Shown: positions 14,190-21,974 of the stretch, piece by piece | Position numbering within the stretch: position 1 is the first letter of the stretch | How the letters are laid out: each line of letters begins with the position of its first letter | Source of the DNA: CAZGYE01 sp964530165 | GTDB lineage: Bacteria; Planctomycetota; Planctomycetia; Planctomycetales; Planctomycetaceae | DNA length: 23,469 nucleotides | Direction of reading: 5' to 3' | NCBI GenBank assembly: GCA_964530165.1 | Contig: CAZGYE010000050.1 | Span: forward strand, 1-23,469 | Position numbers and translations under genes: made by a program | Notes under the pieces: model-generated | Database searches by the model: none | Told to the model about the DNA's origin: nothing | The model's input: only the letters and a program-made list of their open reading frames with translations

Positions 14190-16301
14190 ATGCCGGTCAC
14201 TCCACCAGAACCGCAGACCGAATCGAATCAGCGTCGCCAGCGTGGCTGCTATTACACGCCGCGGTTCATTGTGCGGTACATGCTCGACGGTTGTCTGATG
14301 CCGGTGCTGCGAACATGCAGCCCGCTTGATCGGCCTCGCTTGCGGCTACTTGATCCCGCGTGCGGCGACGGCGCCTTCTTGCTCGAAGCGTTCGACGTCT
14401 TACACGATTGGTATCGCGATGTGTACCGTCAGCACCGCGACGAGTTCTCCGATCACCTTGTGCGGCAGCCGGACGGCTGGCAACTCACAACGGACGAGCG
14501 GCTGCGCATCGTCGGCGAGCATCTCTTCGGTGTCGATATCGATCACCGCGCCGTCGAAGACTTGCGAAACCGGCTGTTTGACCGTGTCACCGGCACAAAA
14601 AAGCCCACGGGTGACAACCCGTGGGTCCCGCCGGTTGCCACCGGCGGGCTTTGTCAGCTCGGCAGGAGCCTCGCGCTGCCAAATATACCCGCGATCCGCG
14701 AGGCGATTCGGCGGAACATCCGCGTTGGAGACGCGCTGACGGGACCCGACTTCACGGTTCCCGATCCGGTCCTGTTCAGCACGAGGTCGGCACAGGGTGA
14801 CGCAGCCAACGCGGTTGACTTTCACGAGGCATTCGGCCAGGTCGCACGGGACGGAGGGTTCGACGTTGTCGTCGGCAATCCGCCCTACCGGCGCGAATTG
14901 AACGCCAAAGCGCTGTTCGACCGCATCGCCACCTCACCGCTGGGAAAGAAGTGGCGGCAGGCGCGGATGGACCTGTGGTACTACTTTCTGCACCGCGGAC
15001 TCGATCTGCTGCGTCCCGGCGGGCGGCTCTCGTTCATCACCGGCAGCTACTGGACCGCCTCCTCCGGCGCCGGCAAGCTGATCGCCCGGCTCCAGCGCGA
15101 GACAACGTTCGAGGAAATCGTCACGCTCGGCGATGCACCGATTTTCGCAGATGTAGCGGGCCGGCATCTCATCTTTCGCTTGCTCTCCGGTTGTCACCCG
15201 CAACACTGCCGCGTGATCGACCTGTCCGAGTCGCCGCTGAAAGTTGACGAAGCGCTGCGGCGGCTCAGCGACGATCGTGAATCCCTCGATGTCCAATCCC
15301 AAACCGCCCGGCTAACCGTTCCCCTTTACGATGTGCCACACCGGGACCTGTATCGGCACGGACAACTCTCGCTCCACCGGCCGGACGCGATCCTCAGCTC
15401 GATGCACTCTGAGCACACACTGGGTGATTTGTACGAGGTTCGCCAGGGAATGGCCGAAAATCCGCCGTCGATCAGTGCTCGCCTGAATCGCGAGTTCGGC
15501 GACCGCTACCGCGTCGGCGAAGGCGTGTTTGTGCTGACGGCCGAAGAGATCGAAACATTAGCGCTGTCGAAATGGGAACGTCAGTTCTTGCGGTCCTACT
15601 ACCCGACGTCGGCACTGGGTCGCTACCACCTGCCCGATGCGCCGACCAGGTTTGTCCTCTACCTGACGCGCGAGACTGCCCCGTCGCTGGGGCGCTCCCT
15701 GCCGGTGGCGGACCCCCTGCCGGTGGCGGACCCCCCGCCGGTGGCGGACCGGCCGCCGGTGGCGGACTGTCTGCGTCTTCGTGAGCATCTGGAACGATTC
15801 CGGCCCATCCTCGAGCGACGCCGGGAAACGAGGAACGGGGTTGTTGCGTGGTGGCAGTTGCATTGGCCGCGCGAAGAGCGACTGTTTACCGAGCCGCGCG
15901 TCCTGAGCGTGCAGATGGGTCGGGTCCCGCAATTCGTCTGGGCAGCGCGTCCGACGTTTGTCGGCTTCTCGGTGAACCTGATTCTGACCGCGTCGTCGGA
16001 TGCACTGCCTCTGACGGTGTTGTGTGGCATTCTGAATTCGGCGCTGGCTCGGCGCTGGTTTTCGACCTACGCGAAACGTCGCGGTGTGAATCTGGAAATC
16101 AACGGCAAGCTGCTCAGACAGTTTCCGCTGCCCGCTGGAGATGCGGCCATCGTCGAGCGGCTGGATGAGTTGGTCCTCGAGCGACACGCCCTCTCCCGCT
16201 CCGAGGAAGACGAGACCGGCACGACGAAAATCGCCCGTGTCGAACAAGCGATTGACGAGTTGGTCTCTCAGTTGTATTGCGTTCGTCCGGGTTCTTCCTA
16301 G
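14190..16301 (+). CDS. Eco57I/TaqI-like N6-adenine DNA methyltransferase
   Basis: The 703-residue protein has SAM-binding motif I LDPACGDGAF (54-63), motif II-like VDIDHRAVEDL, motif III IRVGDAL and the catalytic NPPY (230-233) in FDVVVGNPPY. This is the gamma-type order of type IIG and BREX-like N6-adenine methylases. An N-terminal RGCYYTPRFIVRYM helix precedes them. The C-terminal half (LGDLYEVRQGMAENP, CGILNSALARRWFSTYAKRRGVN) fits a TaqI-like specificity domain. No PD-ExK nuclease motif or separate restriction gene was found, so it looks solitary. Two insertions are odd: residues 137-155 are encoded by a palindromic repeat, and a PVAD-type tandem repeat lies near residues 504-527. Both are in frame and the gene stays open. 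Confidence 0.85.
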   Translation: MPVTPPEPQTESNQRRQRGCYYTPRFIVRYMLDGCLMPVLRTCSPLDRPRLRLLDPACGDGAFLLEAFDVLHDWYRDVYRQHRDEFSDHLVRQPDGWQLTTDERLRIVGEHLFGVDIDHRAVEDLRNRLFDRVTGTKKPTGDNPWVPPVATGGLCQLGRSLALPNIPAIREAIRRNIRVGDALTGPDFTVPDPVLFSTRSAQGDAANAVDFHEAFGQVARDGGFDVVVGNPPYRRELNAKALFDRIATSPLGKKWRQARMDLWYYFLHRGLDLLRPGGRLSFITGSYWTASSGAGKLIARLQRETTFEEIVTLGDAPIFADVAGRHLIFRLLSGCHPQHCRVIDLSESPLKVDEALRRLSDDRESLDVQSQTARLTVPLYDVPHRDLYRHGQLSLHRPDAILSSMHSEHTLGDLYEVRQGMAENPPSISARLNREFGDRYRVGEGVFVLTAEEIETLALSKWERQFLRSYYPTSALGRYHLPDAPTRFVLYLTRETAPSLGRSLPVADPLPVADPPPVADRPPVADCLRLREHLERFRPILERRRETRNGVVAWWQLHWPREERLFTEPRVLSVQMGRVPQFVWAARPTFVGFSVNLILTASSDALPLTVLCGILNSALARRWFSTYAKRRGVNLEINGKLLRQFPLPAGDAAIVERLDELVLERHALSRSEEDETGTTKIARVEQAIDELVSQLYCVRPGSS
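14600..14652 (+). repeat. Double-hairpin repeat, family B, copy 1 (inside the methylase gene)
   Basis: AAAGCCC and GGGCTTT close a 53-nt element with two internal 9-bp hairpins: CCCACGGGT/ACCCGTGGG with loop GACA, and CCCGCCGGT/ACCGGCGGG with loop TGCC. It is translated as part of the methylase. A further GGCAG/CTGCC palindrome follows at 14661-14680. A second copy in opposite orientation lies at 17058-17110. Confidence 0.93.
15699..15770 (+). repeat. Four 18-bp tandem repeats in the methylase gene
   Basis: The unit CTGCCGGTGGCGGACCCC occurs exactly twice (15699-15734) and then in two variant forms starting CCGCCGGTGGCGGAC (15735-15770). It encodes L/P-P-V-A-D-P steps. The core CCGCC-GGT-GGCGG is itself a short hairpin. 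Confidence 0.93.
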
Positions 16302-16316
16302 GCTGTCTCTGTGGTA

Positions 16317-16390
16317 CCCAAACCGACAACTCGTTGTCGGCGTCCGCTGGTCACACCCTGCGTCCAGCGACGACAAGTCGTCGGCTTGGG
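16317..16390. repeat. Palindromic dispersed repeat, family A, copy 2
   Basis: The left arm (16319-16339) is identical to that of copy 1 (1371-1391). The right arm (16368-16388) differs from copy 1 by one base (GGCTTG for GGTTTG). The inner CGCTGG/CCAGCG stem is better here than in copy 1. It lies between the methylase and the adenosyltransferase gene, both on the plus strand. Confidence 0.88.
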
Positions 16391-16428
16391 TTCGTGCCCG
16401 TAATCCGAATTCGCGAGGTGATGTGAAC

Positions 16429-17016
16429 ATGGTCTATCTCAACCGCATCTACACCAAAAGCGGCGACGCCGGCGAAACTTCGCTTGGCGACGGCAGCCGC
16501 GTGCCGAAGACGCATCCTCGCATCATCGCGCACGGCGGCATTGACGAGCTGAACGCGGTGCTCGGCGTGGCTCTTTCGGCCGGAGCCCCCGCTGAGGTCG
16601 CTTCGGCGTTGCGGCACATTCAGAACGATCTGTTCGACGTCGGCGCCGACCTGTGCATGCCTGGGTCCGAGGGACCGGTTGAAAGGCAGCCGCTGCGAGT
16701 GACCGCCGAGCAGGTCACTACGCTGGAAGCATGGATCGACGCGGCCAACGAACGTCTGAAGCCGCTGGGGAGCTTTATCCTGCCCGGGGGCAGTCCGGCG
16801 GCGGCCCACCTGCATCACGCCCGCACCGTCTGCCGGCGGGTTGAGGTCCTCGTCCTGCAGCTCGCGGAGAAAGAACCGATCCATTCCCAAATCGCCGTCT
16901 ATTTGAACCGCCTCTCGGACCTGCTGTTCGTTCTGGCGCGAGTCTGCAACGCCAACGGCGCAGACGATGTCCTCTGGATTCCCGGCAAGGACCGTCATGT
17001 CGACAGCGCCGAATGA
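16429..17016 (+). CDS. PduO-type cob(I)alamin adenosyltransferase
   Basis: The 195-residue enzyme moves the adenosyl group of ATP to cob(I)alamin to form coenzyme B12. The ATP-binding N-terminus YTKSGDAGETSLGDGSRVPK is complete, followed by AHGGIDELNAVLG, IQNDLFDVGADLCMP, FILPGGSPAAAHLHHARTVC, RRVEVLV and the C-terminal YLNRLSDLLFVLARVCN. All are signatures of the trimeric PduO/MMAB-type ATR. The frame is open further upstream, but ATG 16429 has GAGGTGA seven bases before it and starts exactly at MVYLNRIYTKSG, as in homologues. No other cobalamin gene is near. It likely serves a B12-dependent enzyme encoded elsewhere, such as methylmalonyl-CoA mutase. Confidence 0.95.
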   Translation: MVYLNRIYTKSGDAGETSLGDGSRVPKTHPRIIAHGGIDELNAVLGVALSAGAPAEVASALRHIQNDLFDVGADLCMPGSEGPVERQPLRVTAEQVTTLEAWIDAANERLKPLGSFILPGGSPAAAHLHHARTVCRRVEVLVLQLAEKEPIHSQIAVYLNRLSDLLFVLARVCNANGADDVLWIPGKDRHVDSAE

Positions 17017-17057
17017 AAGTGGTCCATGCGGAATGCTGGTAGCCAAACTCGCCAGAC

Positions 17058-17110
17058 AAAGCCCGCCGGTCGCAACCGGCGGGACCCACGGGTGGCAACC
17101 CGTGGGCTTT
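17058..17110 (-). repeat. Double-hairpin repeat, family B, copy 2
   Basis: This 53-nt element is the reverse complement of the methylase copy at 49 of 53 positions. Here the order is CCCGCCGGT/ACCGGCGGG (loop CGCA), then CCCACGGGT/ACCCGTGGG (loop GGCA). All four differences fall in the two tetraloops. It lies between the adenosyltransferase gene and mfd. Confidence 0.93.
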
Positions 17111-17220
17111 CATGAGAAGTCGCAGCTCTCCGCAGTAGCTTCGCCCTCCCGAAATCAGCTTCTGAAACTGCCACTCGCATTCTTTTCAAGTCTCGCGGTT
17201 CCCATTTTGCCGTGGATCGT

Positions 17221-17226
17221 TACAAT
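17221..17226 (+). promoter_or_regulatory. Possible -10 element of mfd
   Basis: TACAAT ends 9 bases before the ATG at 17236, and there is no Shine-Dalgarno sequence. This arrangement would give a nearly leaderless mRNA, as for priA. The -35 position is poor. Confidence 0.35.
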
Positions 17227-17235
17227 TCTGGCTGA

Positions 17236-20200
17236 ATGCCAACGAGGGCGCAAGCAAGAATCAGTGACCTGCGGAACCTGGTGACCTGTTTGCACCGGGC
17301 CGACGGTTTCGCCGACGTGGTTCGGTCGTTGCGGGGCGGTGAGAGTGCCGCGATTGACGGAGCCTGGGGGTCGTCGTGCGCGCTGTGCGTCGCTGCGCTG
17401 GCTGAGAAATCTCCGGCGCCATTGCTGGTCGTGTTGCCGCGAATCAGCGACGCGGACGACTTCGCCGGCGACGTGGCCGGTTTCACCGGAGAGAGTCCGC
17501 TGATCTTTCCGGCTTGGGAATCGTTGCCGCAAGAGCACGACGTTGCGGATGCGGTTTTCGGCGGCCGGCTGCGCGTGCTGGGCGCCTTGAGCGGCGCCGA
17601 GCGGTCGCCTGTGATCGTCACCAGTCTTCCGGCCCTGCTGCAGCCGGTTCCCAGCCGAGAAGATCGGCAGGCGGCGACGCGAACCTTGCAGGTCGGCGAG
17701 GAGATTGATGTCGAGGCGTTCCTGCGATGGCTGATCCAGCGGGGCTGCGAGCGGGTGACGGCGATCGAGATGCCCGGCGAGTTCAGCATGCATGGCGGCA
17801 TCCTCGACATCTTTTCGCCGGACGCCTTCGATCCGCTGCGGATTGAGTTTTTTGGCGACCAGATCGAATCGATTCGCCGATTCGACGTCGAGACCCAGCG
17901 GAAGCTGCAGGACCTCATAGAAACGGACCTTGCGCTGGTTTCACCAGTCGAGAGTCGAGAGTCGAGAGTCGAGAGCGAGCGCCGGAGTGTCGACCCTCGA
18001 CCCTCGACCCTCGACCCTCGACCCTCGACCAGCGAGAGTTTTCTCGACTCACTCTCCGCAGAGAGCTGGATTGTGCTGGTCGAGCTAACGGAGCTGCTGG
18101 ATGAGGGAAAACAGTATTTGGCCCGGCTGGCCGATCCGCGCGGCCTATACAGCGTCGCGGCGACGATGGCCCGCGCGACCGAGTTTCCGACGGTGACGCT
18201 GGCCGCCATCTCCGCCGACAGCATGGAAACGTCCTGCCATCTCCAGATCGAATCGATCGAGCGGTTCACCGGGCCGAAAACCGAGGCGATTGAAGAACTG
18301 GTCTCGATCGTCGGCCGTGACGAGCAGGTGCTCATTACGTGTCACAACGAGGGGGAACGGCGGCGGCTGTCGGAATTGTTCGCCGAGGCCGACGTTGCGA
18401 TTGCCGAGCGTGTCGAGCTTTGTCTGGGGCGGGTCGAACGCGGGTTCCGCATGGTGCGCGACCAGGTGGTGGTCCTCAGCGATCACGAATTGTTCGGCCG
18501 CACGGAAATCCGCCGGGCGCCGCGGCGCAAGAAACCCGAATCGCGGGCGATCGACAGCTTCTTGGAATTGAGAGAGGGGGACCTGGTCGTCCATCTGACC
18601 AACGGCATCGGGCGGTACCGAAGCATGAAGCTGCTGGAGAAAGACGAGCAGATTGAAGAGCACCTGGTCATCGAATTCCGCGACGGCGTGCTGGTTTACG
18701 TTCCGGTGTCGCTGATTCACCTGGTCCAGAAGTACGTGGGTGCGGCGAAGGCCGCGCCGGAGCTGTCGAAGATCGGGAGCGGCAGTTGGGCGAAGAAGAA
18801 GCAGAAGGCGGCTGAAGCAGTCACCGACCTGGCCAGCGACATGATCCGTCTGCAGGCGGCTCGTGAATCACGGCCGGGCATCGCCTCGCCCCCCGACAGC
18901 CATTGGCAGTTGGAATTCGACGCCGCGTTCCCCTACACCGCAACCGACGACCAACTCGATGCGATCTCCGACGTCAAGGGAGACATGCAGCAGCCCCGGC
19001 CCATGGACCGGCTGATTTGCGGCGACGTCGGATACGGCAAGACGGAAGTGGCGATGCGGGCGGCGTTCAAAACCGTCGAGGCGGGCAGACAAGTGGCCGT
19101 ATTGGTTCCCACCACCGTGCTGGCCGAGCAGCACTACCGCACCTTCAGCGAGCGGATGGCCGAATATCCGCTCAACATCGAGGTCCTCTCACGCTTCAAG
19201 ACGAAAGCCGAACAGCGAAAGATTCTGCAGGCAATGGAATCGGGAGAGGTCGACCTGGTGGTCGGCACGCATCGGCTGGTCCAAAAAGACGTGCGGTTCA
19301 AGGAGCTGGGCTTATTGGTCATCGACGAAGAGCAGCGGTTCGGCGTGGAGGCCAAAGAGGTGCTGAAACAACTGCGGCTGGAGGTCGACGTCCTGACACT
19401 CAGCGCGACGCCCATCCCCCGGACATTGCACATGTCGCTGTTGGGGATCCGCGACATCTCAAACCTGGAGACGCCGCCACAGGATCGCTTGTCCATCGTG
19501 ACGCGTATTTGCCGCTTCGATCCGGAACTGATTCGCAGCGCGATCATCCGCGAGCTGAACCGAGGCGGGCAGGTCTATTTCGTTCACAACCGCGTGTACA
19601 ACATTCACTCGATCGCAGACAGAGTTCAACAGATTGTGCCGGAGGCAAACGTCGACATTGCGCACGGTCAAATGCGCGAGCACGGTTTGGAAGAGGCGAT
19701 GTTGGGCTTCGTCGCGGGGCGGACCGACGTGCTGGTTTGCACCACGATTATTGAAAGCGGGCTTGATATTCCCAACGCCAACACCATCTTTATTCACCAG
19801 GCCGACAACTACGGACTGGCCGACCTGCACCAGCTTCGCGGCCGGGTCGGACGGTATCGGCACCGGGCCTACTGTTACCTGCTCTTGGAGGAAGGCCGCA
19901 CGGTCACGCCGACGGCCGCGAAACGCCTCAAAGCGATCGAGGAATTCAGCGAGCTGGGAGCGGGGTTCAAGATCGCGATGCGGGACCTCGAGATCCGTGG
20001 AGCGGGCAATATCCTGGGGACCGAGCAGAGCGGCCACATCGCGTCAGTCGGATATGAGCTGTACTGCCAACTGCTGGAGAATTCGGTTCGCCGGCTGAAA
20101 AACGAGCCTCTCCGCGAACATCGGCACGTGGCGGTCGATCTGCCGATTTCGGCATATTTGCCCGGCTCGTATGTGCCGCCCGGCCGGCACAAGATCGAGG

Positions 20201-20541
20201 TCTATCGCAAGCTGTCGGGCGTCCGAACCGGTGACGAGCTGAGCCAACTCGAGGAGGAACTGCGTGATCGCTTCGGTCCCATCCCGGAAGAGGCGGGCTG
20301 GCTGCTGGGATTGAAAAGTCTACAATTGGCCGCTCAGGCGTGGCAGATCGACGACATCCACTTGGAGGGCAAGTACGTCGTGTTCGGGTATCGTAACCCG
20401 CACAAGATTCGGGAATTGCTGCGGATCTGCGGGACCAGTTTGCGGATCGTGGACGGCCGTCACGCCTACCTGCTGCTCTCGGGAACCGAAGCCGGCGACG
20501 GACTGCTGGGGCAGTTGAAATCGGTGTTGCAGCCGCGATAG
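17236..20541 (+). CDS. mfd: Transcription-repair coupling factor Mfd
   Basis: The 1101-residue translocase removes RNA polymerase stalled at lesions and recruits UvrA. The UvrB-like N-terminus contains FPAWESLPQEHD, VTAIEMPGEFSMHGGILDIF and RIEFFGDQIESIRRFD. The RNA polymerase-binding domain reads LREGDLVVHLTNGIGRYRSM and LVYVPVSLIHLVQKYVG (about 440-508). The translocase has Walker A GDVGYGKT (596-603), DEEQ (697-700), LSATPIPRTLHMS and the TRG segment GAGNILGTEQSGHIASVG (about 922-939). A C-terminal TRCF domain follows. Residues about 237-265 are a low-complexity Ser/Arg/Glu/Pro stretch encoded by an inverted heptamer array, not present in typical Mfd. All motifs are intact, so the protein is probably functional despite it. 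Confidence 0.97.
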   Translation: MPTRAQARISDLRNLVTCLHRADGFADVVRSLRGGESAAIDGAWGSSCALCVAALAEKSPAPLLVVLPRISDADDFAGDVAGFTGESPLIFPAWESLPQEHDVADAVFGGRLRVLGALSGAERSPVIVTSLPALLQPVPSREDRQAATRTLQVGEEIDVEAFLRWLIQRGCERVTAIEMPGEFSMHGGILDIFSPDAFDPLRIEFFGDQIESIRRFDVETQRKLQDLIETDLALVSPVESRESRVESERRSVDPRPSTLDPRPSTSESFLDSLSAESWIVLVELTELLDEGKQYLARLADPRGLYSVAATMARATEFPTVTLAAISADSMETSCHLQIESIERFTGPKTEAIEELVSIVGRDEQVLITCHNEGERRRLSELFAEADVAIAERVELCLGRVERGFRMVRDQVVVLSDHELFGRTEIRRAPRRKKPESRAIDSFLELREGDLVVHLTNGIGRYRSMKLLEKDEQIEEHLVIEFRDGVLVYVPVSLIHLVQKYVGAAKAAPELSKIGSGSWAKKKQKAAEAVTDLASDMIRLQAARESRPGIASPPDSHWQLEFDAAFPYTATDDQLDAISDVKGDMQQPRPMDRLICGDVGYGKTEVAMRAAFKTVEAGRQVAVLVPTTVLAEQHYRTFSERMAEYPLNIEVLSRFKTKAEQRKILQAMESGEVDLVVGTHRLVQKDVRFKELGLLVIDEEQRFGVEAKEVLKQLRLEVDVLTLSATPIPRTLHMSLLGIRDISNLETPPQDRLSIVTRICRFDPELIRSAIIRELNRGGQVYFVHNRVYNIHSIADRVQQIVPEANVDIAHGQMREHGLEEAMLGFVAGRTDVLVCTTIIESGLDIPNANTIFIHQADNYGLADLHQLRGRVGRYRHRAYCYLLLEEGRTVTPTAAKRLKAIEEFSELGAGFKIAMRDLEIRGAGNILGTEQSGHIASVGYELYCQLLENSVRRLKNEPLREHRHVAVDLPISAYLPGSYVPPGRHKIEVYRKLSGVRTGDELSQLEEELRDRFGPIPEEAGWLLGLKSLQLAAQAWQIDDIHLEGKYVVFGYRNPHKIRELLRICGTSLRIVDGRHAYLLLSGTEAGDGLLGQLKSVLQPR
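17947..18030 (+). repeat. Inverted heptamer array inside mfd
   Basis: Four exact GTCGAGA units (17947-17974) are followed, after a 15-nt centre, by five exact TCGACCC units and a partial sixth (17990-18030). Each left unit can pair with a right unit at six of seven positions, centred on TCGA. The whole element is translated in frame. Confidence 0.95.
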
Positions 20542-20556
20542 CCGCGACCCTATAAT
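20527..20556 (+). promoter_or_regulatory. Promoter of the parvulin-type PPIase gene
   Basis: TTGCAG (20527-20532), overlapping the end of mfd, and a perfect TATAAT (20551-20556) are spaced by 18 bases. The start codon follows at 20602. Confidence 0.55.
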
Positions 20557-20601
20557 CCGCCCCCATTTCCCCGACGATCCGATGTCTACGGAATCAAACG
20601 C

Positions 20602-21828
20602 ATGCGTGGTGCACGTCTGGTGTTGTTCGCCCTCTCGGCGTTGGTCGGCTGCGACTCGACGAACAAGGTGAAGGTCGATAATCCGGTCTTCTCAGAACCG
20701 CCGCCGCGAAAAGCCGTGCCGGAAAAACAAACCATCGGTACGGAATACCATTCCGAGGCGCCCAATTTCTCGCGAGTCAACTATGACGAACCCTTTAAGA
20801 ACAGCCAGCCGGATTTTCGCGAAGATCGCGGCGCGTCGACGGTCGAGCTGGCCGACAGCGAGGTTGTTGCCACGGTCAACAACTCGCCGATTTTTGCGTC
20901 CGAAATCCTTGACCGGTACGGTGTGCAACTGGCCCGCGCCCGGCAGCAAGTCTCGCCGGAAGAGTTCCAAAAGTTTCGCTCGGCACTGATCAAACAGGAC
21001 TTGAAAGGGCATATCGAACGCAAGCTATTGGTTTTGGCGCTGCGGTCGACGTTGAAGCCGGAACGGTTCGACTTGCTCGACCAACACATCGATCAAAGCT
21101 TCGAGAAGGAGAAGGTTGCATCTCTAAAGAAGCAATTCAACGTCAACACCAAACACGAACTGGAGATCGAGCTCAACAAGTACGGGACGTCGTTGGCCAC
21201 TCTCCGCAACGGTTTTGCCAACCAATTCATGGCCGAGCAGTATCTGCGGCTGAAGTCGAAGGATGGCCGAAAGATCGGCCGCCAGGAACTCATCGACTAC
21301 TATCAACAACACCTTGACGAGTACGCGATACCCGGGGCCGTTAAATGGCAGCAGATCGTCATTTCGCGTACCGGTCCCGGCGGCGAACGGGCGGCGCTGG
21401 AAAAACTGAACAAGGTCGTCGACGACCTGAAACAAGACGTCGATTTCGGAGACGTCGCCCGACACTATTCCGACGGTCCCACAGCCGCCGACGGCGGTGA
21501 TTGGGGAGATTGGATGCAGGCCGGCAGCCTCGCCGACAAGGAAATCGAACGAGCGCTGTTCGAACTTCCCATCGGCGTTGTCAGCGACATCTTCAAGCGA
21601 GACGATTCGATCCAACTGGTCAAGGTCACCGCCCGCCGAGATCCGGGCCGCGTTCAATTTGCCGACGCGCAGGCTGAAATTCAGAAGAAGCTCGCACGGC
21701 AGGACCGTCAAGGAGCAATCACCAAAGCGATCAACGAATTGCTTCAAGACGCCGTCGTCACGACGATGTTTGACCCGGAACCGCAGGCGCCTGCCGAGCA
21801 GGATGACCCGAAACCTCCATTCAAATAA
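20602..21828 (+). CDS. Parvulin/SurA-type peptidyl-prolyl isomerase lipoprotein
   Basis: The 408-residue protein begins with a lipoprotein signal, MRGARLVLFALSALVGC, whose lipobox places the acylated Cys at residue 17. A Pro-rich linker leads into a SurA-like helical segment (VVATVNNSPIFASEILDRYG through KRKLLVLALRS-type helices to about residue 240). A single rotamase domain follows (about 245-352), with VKWQQIVIS, DVARHYSDGPTAADGGDWG and FELPIGVVSDIFKRDDSIQLVKV. It ends in a Pro/Asp-rich tail. Parvulin domains isomerise X-Pro bonds, and SurA/PrsA proteins help exported proteins fold. A folding role on the outer face of a membrane is inferred from the lipobox. It has its own promoter at the end of mfd. 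Confidence 0.88.
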   Translation: MRGARLVLFALSALVGCDSTNKVKVDNPVFSEPPPRKAVPEKQTIGTEYHSEAPNFSRVNYDEPFKNSQPDFREDRGASTVELADSEVVATVNNSPIFASEILDRYGVQLARARQQVSPEEFQKFRSALIKQDLKGHIERKLLVLALRSTLKPERFDLLDQHIDQSFEKEKVASLKKQFNVNTKHELEIELNKYGTSLATLRNGFANQFMAEQYLRLKSKDGRKIGRQELIDYYQQHLDEYAIPGAVKWQQIVISRTGPGGERAALEKLNKVVDDLKQDVDFGDVARHYSDGPTAADGGDWGDWMQAGSLADKEIERALFELPIGVVSDIFKRDDSIQLVKVTARRDPGRVQFADAQAEIQKKLARQDRQGAITKAINELLQDAVVTTMFDPEPQAPAEQDDPKPPFK

Positions 21829-21874
21829 TCCGGTGGCGCACGAGAAGCAGTTTCCAAACTGGGTTGCTGAGATG

Positions 21875-21952
21875 GGGTGGCTGAGGTCGAACATCGTGAG
21901 CCCCCAGGATCTGCAGCATCTGTGGGGTCGCGTTGCTCCACCACAGCCACCC
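21875..21952. repeat. Nested palindromic repeat, family C, copy 2
   Basis: GGGTGGCTG (21875-21883) pairs perfectly with CAGCCACCC (21944-21952), and an inner CCCC/GGGG stem lies at about 21901-21927. It shares with the element at 14040-14123 the opening GGGTGGCTGAGG, the inner CCCCAG-like and GGGG(C/T) steps followed by TCGCG, and the closing CAGCCAC. It lies between the convergent PPIase and DUF3179 genes. Confidence 0.75.
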
Positions 21953-21974
21953 GGATAGGGTTTTGAAACGGCTT

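Noticed and set aside
14190..16301. A complete restriction-modification or BREX/DISARM system
   Set aside because: Only the methylase is present. The neighbours are a two-component regulator and an adenosyltransferase, with no nuclease, PglZ or helicase partner.
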